From Kineosporiaceae bacterium (GTDB lineage: Bacteria; Actinomycetota; Actinomycetes; Actinomycetales; Kineosporiaceae), in assembly GCA_016713225.1 (NCBI GenBank), contig JADJPO010000001.1, positions 1,275,970 to 1,339,969 of the forward strand: DNA of 64,000 nt. The letters run 5' to 3'. Shown piece by piece: positions 60,789-64,000 of the stretch. The position numbers and the translations under genes were made by a program. The notes beneath the pieces were generated by a model. It was not told the DNA's origin and ran no database searches. It saw only the letters and a program-made list of their open reading frames with translations. Numbering within the stretch: the first letter of the stretch is position 1; each line of letters begins with the position of its first letter.

Positions 60789-61190
60789 TCATCTGCGCAC
60801 TGGTTCCTCTGGCTGCTCGTCCTCGCCATTGAGCGGTCCGCCTGCAGCTACTCCGCCGTATTGGGCGGCCACGGCAGTCAGGTAGGCCTCGACCTCGGCA
60901 ATCGCCGATTCCGGCAGCACCCCGTATTTCGCCCGCAAGTACGGCCGCAGCGTGGGCACATCCTGTGGTGTGCTGTAGCCGGCCACCGCGAACAGGTCGG
61001 CTGCTGCCAAGCCAAGCGCACCCGCCAGCCCGCTCAGCGCTTCTGGTGATGGCGATGCAAACCGGCCTTGTTCCAGCCGCATCACTGATGACCGATTCAA
61101 TCCCGCCGCCTCGGCCAGCGTCTCCAGGGTCCACCCCAATGCGCGCCGCCGCGCAGCGATCATCTGGCCTAATTCTTCTGCATTGTTCAT
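60789..61190 (-). CDS. XRE-family transcriptional regulator
   Basis: This 133-residue protein has an N-terminal helix-turn-helix (IAARRRALGWTLETLAEAAGLNRSSVMRLEQGR). A helical C-terminus (YLRAKYGVLPESAIAEVEAYLTAV) follows. It is probably the repressor of the element and the target of the ImmA-type peptidase encoded 80 bp downstream. Confidence 0.9.
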   Translation of the reverse strand: MNNAEELGQMIAARRRALGWTLETLAEAAGLNRSSVMRLEQGRFASPSPEALSGLAGALGLAAADLFAVAGYSTPQDVPTLRPYLRAKYGVLPESAIAEVEAYLTAVAAQYGGVAAGGPLNGEDEQPEEPVRR

Positions 61191-61357
61191 CTACAACTCC
61201 TGCTTGTGTCTTAACCACTCCATTGTCGCTCTTTTGTTGCGTCAAAGCAACGACGAAATGGTCCACCCCCGACCTGTGACTCAAATCCATTAGAGGACGC
61301 CAATCCATCAAGCACGGGAACTGCATCCGCTCACCCCGCACATTCTTGTCGCACTGC

Positions 61358-61972
61358 TTAAGCATTCTCGAAGACATAGACACCCCCATTCCCCGCCATA
61401 TACGTGACGGTCCCGCCGTACTCCAGGTCGTGGGCGAAGCCCGCCACCTGCAGCTGGACGTACCCATGCAGCCACTCCGGCAATGCGGCCAGTGCTTCCG
61501 TTGCTCCCCACTCGTCCAACAGGTTCTCGGCGTAGGCCTCGGCGGTCTGCCACCAGCCCCGGTAGTGCTCCATGAAGCCGCGCTCCTCGGCATGTGCCAC
61601 CCCGACCAGCGCGACGTAGGCCCCGAAAGCCTCGCCGTGCGCCACCAGCCCTCGGGCCAGCGCCGTGACCGTCTCCACTGACTGGTACTCACCGAGCGGG
61701 ATACCACCAAACTCGTCGTAGTCGTGGATGGCCCACTCTTCAGCTCCCGGTTCCCCGGACGAGCCCAGTACCCCTGCGATCGCCGCCCGCACATCCTCCG
61801 GTTCTGCGGCGGCATCCACCCAAGCGCCATGCAGCCGTCCAGCGTTGTAGTCGGCCAGGCTGGCCACGTAGATCCGGGGCCGCAACCCCACGGACCGCTC
61901 GCCCCGCTCGCCCGTCTCCGGCTCCCGCGCCGGCCCACCCTCCGCTTCCGTCCACGGTTCTCGTTCACCCAT
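61358..61972 (-). CDS. ArdA-like antirestriction protein
   Basis: This 204-residue acidic protein resembles ArdA. RIYVASLADYNAGRLHGAWVDA and EWAIHDYDEFGGIPLGEY are characteristic of the family, a DNA mimic that blocks type I restriction enzymes. It is carried by conjugative elements to protect incoming DNA. It overlaps the methyltransferase stop by 8 bases, so both may act in protection against host restriction. About 30 extra residues lie at the N-terminus. Confidence 0.88.
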   Translation of the reverse strand: MGEREPWTEAEGGPAREPETGERGERSVGLRPRIYVASLADYNAGRLHGAWVDAAAEPEDVRAAIAGVLGSSGEPGAEEWAIHDYDEFGGIPLGEYQSVETVTALARGLVAHGEAFGAYVALVGVAHAEERGFMEHYRGWWQTAEAYAENLLDEWGATEALAALPEWLHGYVQLQVAGFAHDLEYGGTVTYMAGNGGVYVFENA

Positions 61973-63008
61973 GCATCACCTCCTTTCCGTTCTCGTTGTT
62001 CTCCTTTCGCGCCTGCCGTTGTCGGGCGGCGTCCAGCCGCTCATGGGCCAGCGTCACGAACGCCGGGTTAAGTTCGATCCCCACCCAGTCCCGCCCGAGC
62101 GCCTCGGCAACGACCGCCACCGTGCCCGCACCCAGGAACGGATCAGCACCACTCCCGGTCGCCGCTCCGCCCGGCAACCACACCCCGGACGCAGTTCCCC
62201 GAGCACTGCCAGATGCCCCAGGCTGCGCTGCACCGGCTGCCGCACCCAGGCTCGCTGGCAATGGCTGCAGGTCCAGATTGGACAGCCCGCCGTCACCATC
62301 GGCCGCACCAGGGCTTCCGGGAAGGTCGCAAAGTGCGCCCCCCGGAAGTTGCTGGTGGCCACCGCCAGACGTCGCCGGGGTTCTTGCCGAGCGGGTGCCC
62401 CTGCAGCCCCTCGGCTTTCAAGGCCTCCAGCCCGCCCTGATCCCCGGCCAACGGTCCCGCCCACCGGTCGCCCCACCACCCAGGGGCCAGCGGCCTGCGC
62501 GCCCCTTAGCCCGGGCGCTGTGCGGCACCCGCACCGCATCGAGGTCGAAGAGGTACGCCCGTGACCGGGTCAGCAGGAACACCGGCTCCCAGCTCATGGC
62601 CAACCGATCGCGCACACTGCTCGGCATCGGATTCGTCTTGGCCCAGACGATCTTGTTGCGCACGATCCAGCCGTCATCGGCCAACCCGACCAGCAGTCGC
62701 TCTGGTCCGAGCAGCAGCGACTTGGCCTCTGCGCCCCAGCGGTTCCCCCGGCTGAACGAGTCCCCGACGTTCAGCCACACCGTGCCGCCCGGCACCAGCA
62801 CCCGGGCGATCTCGCGCAGCACCGATCGCAGGTTTGTCACCCAGGCCTGCACATCGGCTTCAGCGCCGAGCTGCCCCGGGACGCCGTAGTCCCGCAGCGC
62901 GAAGTACGGCGGACTGGTCACGACGCAGTCCACTGATCCGCCCGGCAGGCTCTGCAGACGCAGCAGCGCATCGCCCGACAGGATGCTGTTGCGCGGCAGC
63001 GTCCTCAT
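61965..63008 (-). CDS. DNA methyltransferase (beta class, N4-cytosine/N6-adenine), with three apparent frameshifts
   Basis: The catalytic motif TSPPYFALRDYG lies near the N-terminus, and the SAM motif DPFLGAGTVAVVAEALGRDWVGIELN near the C-terminus: beta-class order. The frame shifts at about 62502-62505, 62362-62364 and 62143-62145. In each place one added G on the coding strand restores a continuous protein (KGARRPLAPGW, GDVWRVATSNFRGAHF and VVLDPFLGAG). Its ATG overlaps the replication-relaxation stop (ATGA). It probably methylates element DNA against restriction or marks host DNA. Errors in reads are more likely than three separate mutations. Confidence 0.83.
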
Positions 63009-63877
63009 GACGCCGCCTCCCGGCCTGCTGCCGCATCGCCGCCGATCCCGCTGAGCGCCACCACCCCGGCCTCCACTCCGACGGCCACGACGTGCAGCTC
63101 GGTCGTCAGCCCCGGCGTACTCTCCACAAGCCGGACGAGCATGATGGCTCGGTGCTCGTTCGGCACCACCCACACCACCCGCGGGAAGATCCCCGGCTCA
63201 ACGCCGACCACACCCAGCCGATAAGCCAGTTCGTACTGCCGCAGCTTGCGCAGCAGTGCAGGGGAGTGCTCCGTACCGCGATCGACTTCCACGAAGGCAT
63301 GCCGCTCGTCCTCGCCGACCACCGTCACCACCAGCAGGTCTGGCTTCAGCCAGTCACTACCGTTCGCACTCTCGACCCGTCGCCAGCACTGTGGCTCGGC
63401 GACCACGTGCGTCAGCTCGCCGCCGTGCATCCGGCAGCTCAGCAGGGTGCGGATATACAGCTCAGCAATGTCCAGCGTGTGTTCCAGGAATCCATCGCTG
63501 ACCTCACTGAGTCGCTTGCGTGGTGCCTGCCCGATCAGCCGGTGCCCGGCCGCCGACAGGCAGTAGACGAAGCCGGCACTCCCAGCGCGCACGCCACCAA
63601 TGCGGCGGGGGAGACGCGTCATGAGGTGAAGGGAGACCAGCCGATGCAGGCAGCGCCGTGCAGCGCGAGCCGCGCTGTCAGAAGGCCCGAAGAACAGCAG
63701 CGTCAGCTGCGAACCACTGAGCAACCGGAACCGGGACACGCTCACCAGGACCGAGTAGTCACGATCACTGAGCTGCGACCGCAGCTGCCCCAACCCCCGG
63801 CGGCCGAGGCGGGGCGTGACGGCATGTTGAGTACCGTCACCACCCTCTGTCCCCGCCCCAATGGCGCCCGGGACCAC
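63005..63877 (-). CDS. Replication-relaxation family protein
   Basis: This 290-residue protein matches the family found in actinobacterial conjugative plasmids and ICEs. A winged-helix N-terminus (YSVLVSVSRFRLLSGSQLTLLFFG) is followed by an alpha/beta region (HAFVEVDRGTEHSPALLRKLRQYELAYR). Its role is probably in plasmid-type replication or relaxation of supercoils. GTG 63877 is chosen, but the ribosome site is poor. It is the first gene of the leftward coupled run. Confidence 0.83.
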   Translation of the reverse strand: MVPGAIGAGTEGGDGTQHAVTPRLGRRGLGQLRSQLSDRDYSVLVSVSRFRLLSGSQLTLLFFGPSDSAARAARRCLHRLVSLHLMTRLPRRIGGVRAGSAGFVYCLSAAGHRLIGQAPRKRLSEVSDGFLEHTLDIAELYIRTLLSCRMHGGELTHVVAEPQCWRRVESANGSDWLKPDLLVVTVVGEDERHAFVEVDRGTEHSPALLRKLRQYELAYRLGVVGVEPGIFPRVVWVVPNEHRAIMLVRLVESTPGLTTELHVVAVGVEAGVVALSGIGGDAAAGREAAS

Positions 63878-63970
63878 CCCTGACGTCGCGGAACGCGACT
63901 GGCTGCTCGACGCGACCGGTCGGGCGATTGGACTGGCATCCAGACCAACGGCTGCTAATGGTGTGTTGCT

Positions 63971-63999
63971 CAGACCATTCCCCGCAGGCTCATGGTCTG
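63971..63999. terminator. Inverted repeat at the window edge
   Basis: CAGACCAT and ATGGTCTG flank a 13-base loop; it may end a gene lying to the right, but context is missing. Confidence 0.45.
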
Positions 64000-64000
64000 G

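Larger units (their letters stand above)
58100..64000 (-). mobile_element. Integrated mobile element (serine-recombinase type), left part, runs off the right edge
   Basis: All protein genes run leftward: replication-relaxation protein, DNA methyltransferase, ArdA, XRE repressor, ImmA-type peptidase and serine recombinase. The recombinase is next to the tRNA-Ala gene, so this is probably the left end. ArdA and replication-relaxation genes suggest a conjugative plasmid-like element (ICE) more than a phage. No att core was found; only a 10-base copy of the tRNA end exists, at 58846. The right end is outside the window. Confidence 0.75.

Overview
The window is high-GC DNA from an actinobacterium (Actinomycetota). 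The signs are frequent GTG starts, a SepX/GlpR-type divisome protein beside a gephyrin-like moeA, a DtxR/IdeR-type iron box and a CIRCE-type heat-shock operator. The genus cannot be fixed from the sequence alone. Most of it (1-58,100) reads as chromosomal backbone. From about 58,100 to the right edge it is an integrated mobile element beside a tRNA-Ala gene.

Layout. 1-9,000: an incomplete multicopper oxidase, two drug-efflux-type MFS genes (one here, one at 26-27.6 kb), an RCK-pore-RCK potassium channel protein, a divergent alcohol dehydrogenase/SDR pair, and a small redox or detoxification operon (DoxX, VOC, DinB-like) divergent from a MarR regulator with a palindrome between them. 9,000-16,400: a tightly coupled catabolic operon (lutA-lutB-lutC, polyol dehydrogenase, FGGY sugar kinase) divergent from a small P-loop kinase and a GH32 fructosidase. 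16,400-24,200: small genes, then an RNA-repair operon rlaP-hen1-pnkp joined by 4-bp stop/start overlaps. Its first gene is corrupted by a roughly 180-bp poly-G block. 24,200-34,500: TspO, a TerC gene behind a probable yybP-ykoY manganese riboswitch, MFS/TetR, feoA-feoB plus a Cys-rich third gene behind an iron box, and thioesterase, OsmC and membrane proteins. 34,500-45,200: a 1438-residue SF1-like helicase/nuclease with a substituted Walker A lysine, MscL, a SAF protein, an MTA-phosphorylase-family gene, FmdB with a very long Ser/Gly tail behind a CIRCE element, a CPA1 antiporter and 5-formyl-THF cyclo-ligase. 45,200-57,700: a diguanylate cyclase, then galU-moeA(glp)-moaC-mog, a secreted fibrinogen-like/beta-propeller protein, rimJ-sepX/glpR and a BCCT transporter.

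58,016-64,000: tRNA-Ala(CGC), then a leftward element with a large serine recombinase, an ImmA-type peptidase, an XRE repressor, ArdA antirestriction, a beta-class DNA methyltransferase and a replication-relaxation protein.

Two features run through the whole window. First, many intergenic spaces hold near-perfect palindromes that start at a stop codon. They fall into at least three sequence families (cores ATCATGNAATCCGTGCAC, CATGATCACCGTT and GCGGTCACTTC). Second, several otherwise well-conserved genes are broken by one-base shifts, mostly one missing G in a G-run of the coding strand. With the poly-G block, this suggests local sequencing or assembly error more than true gene decay.
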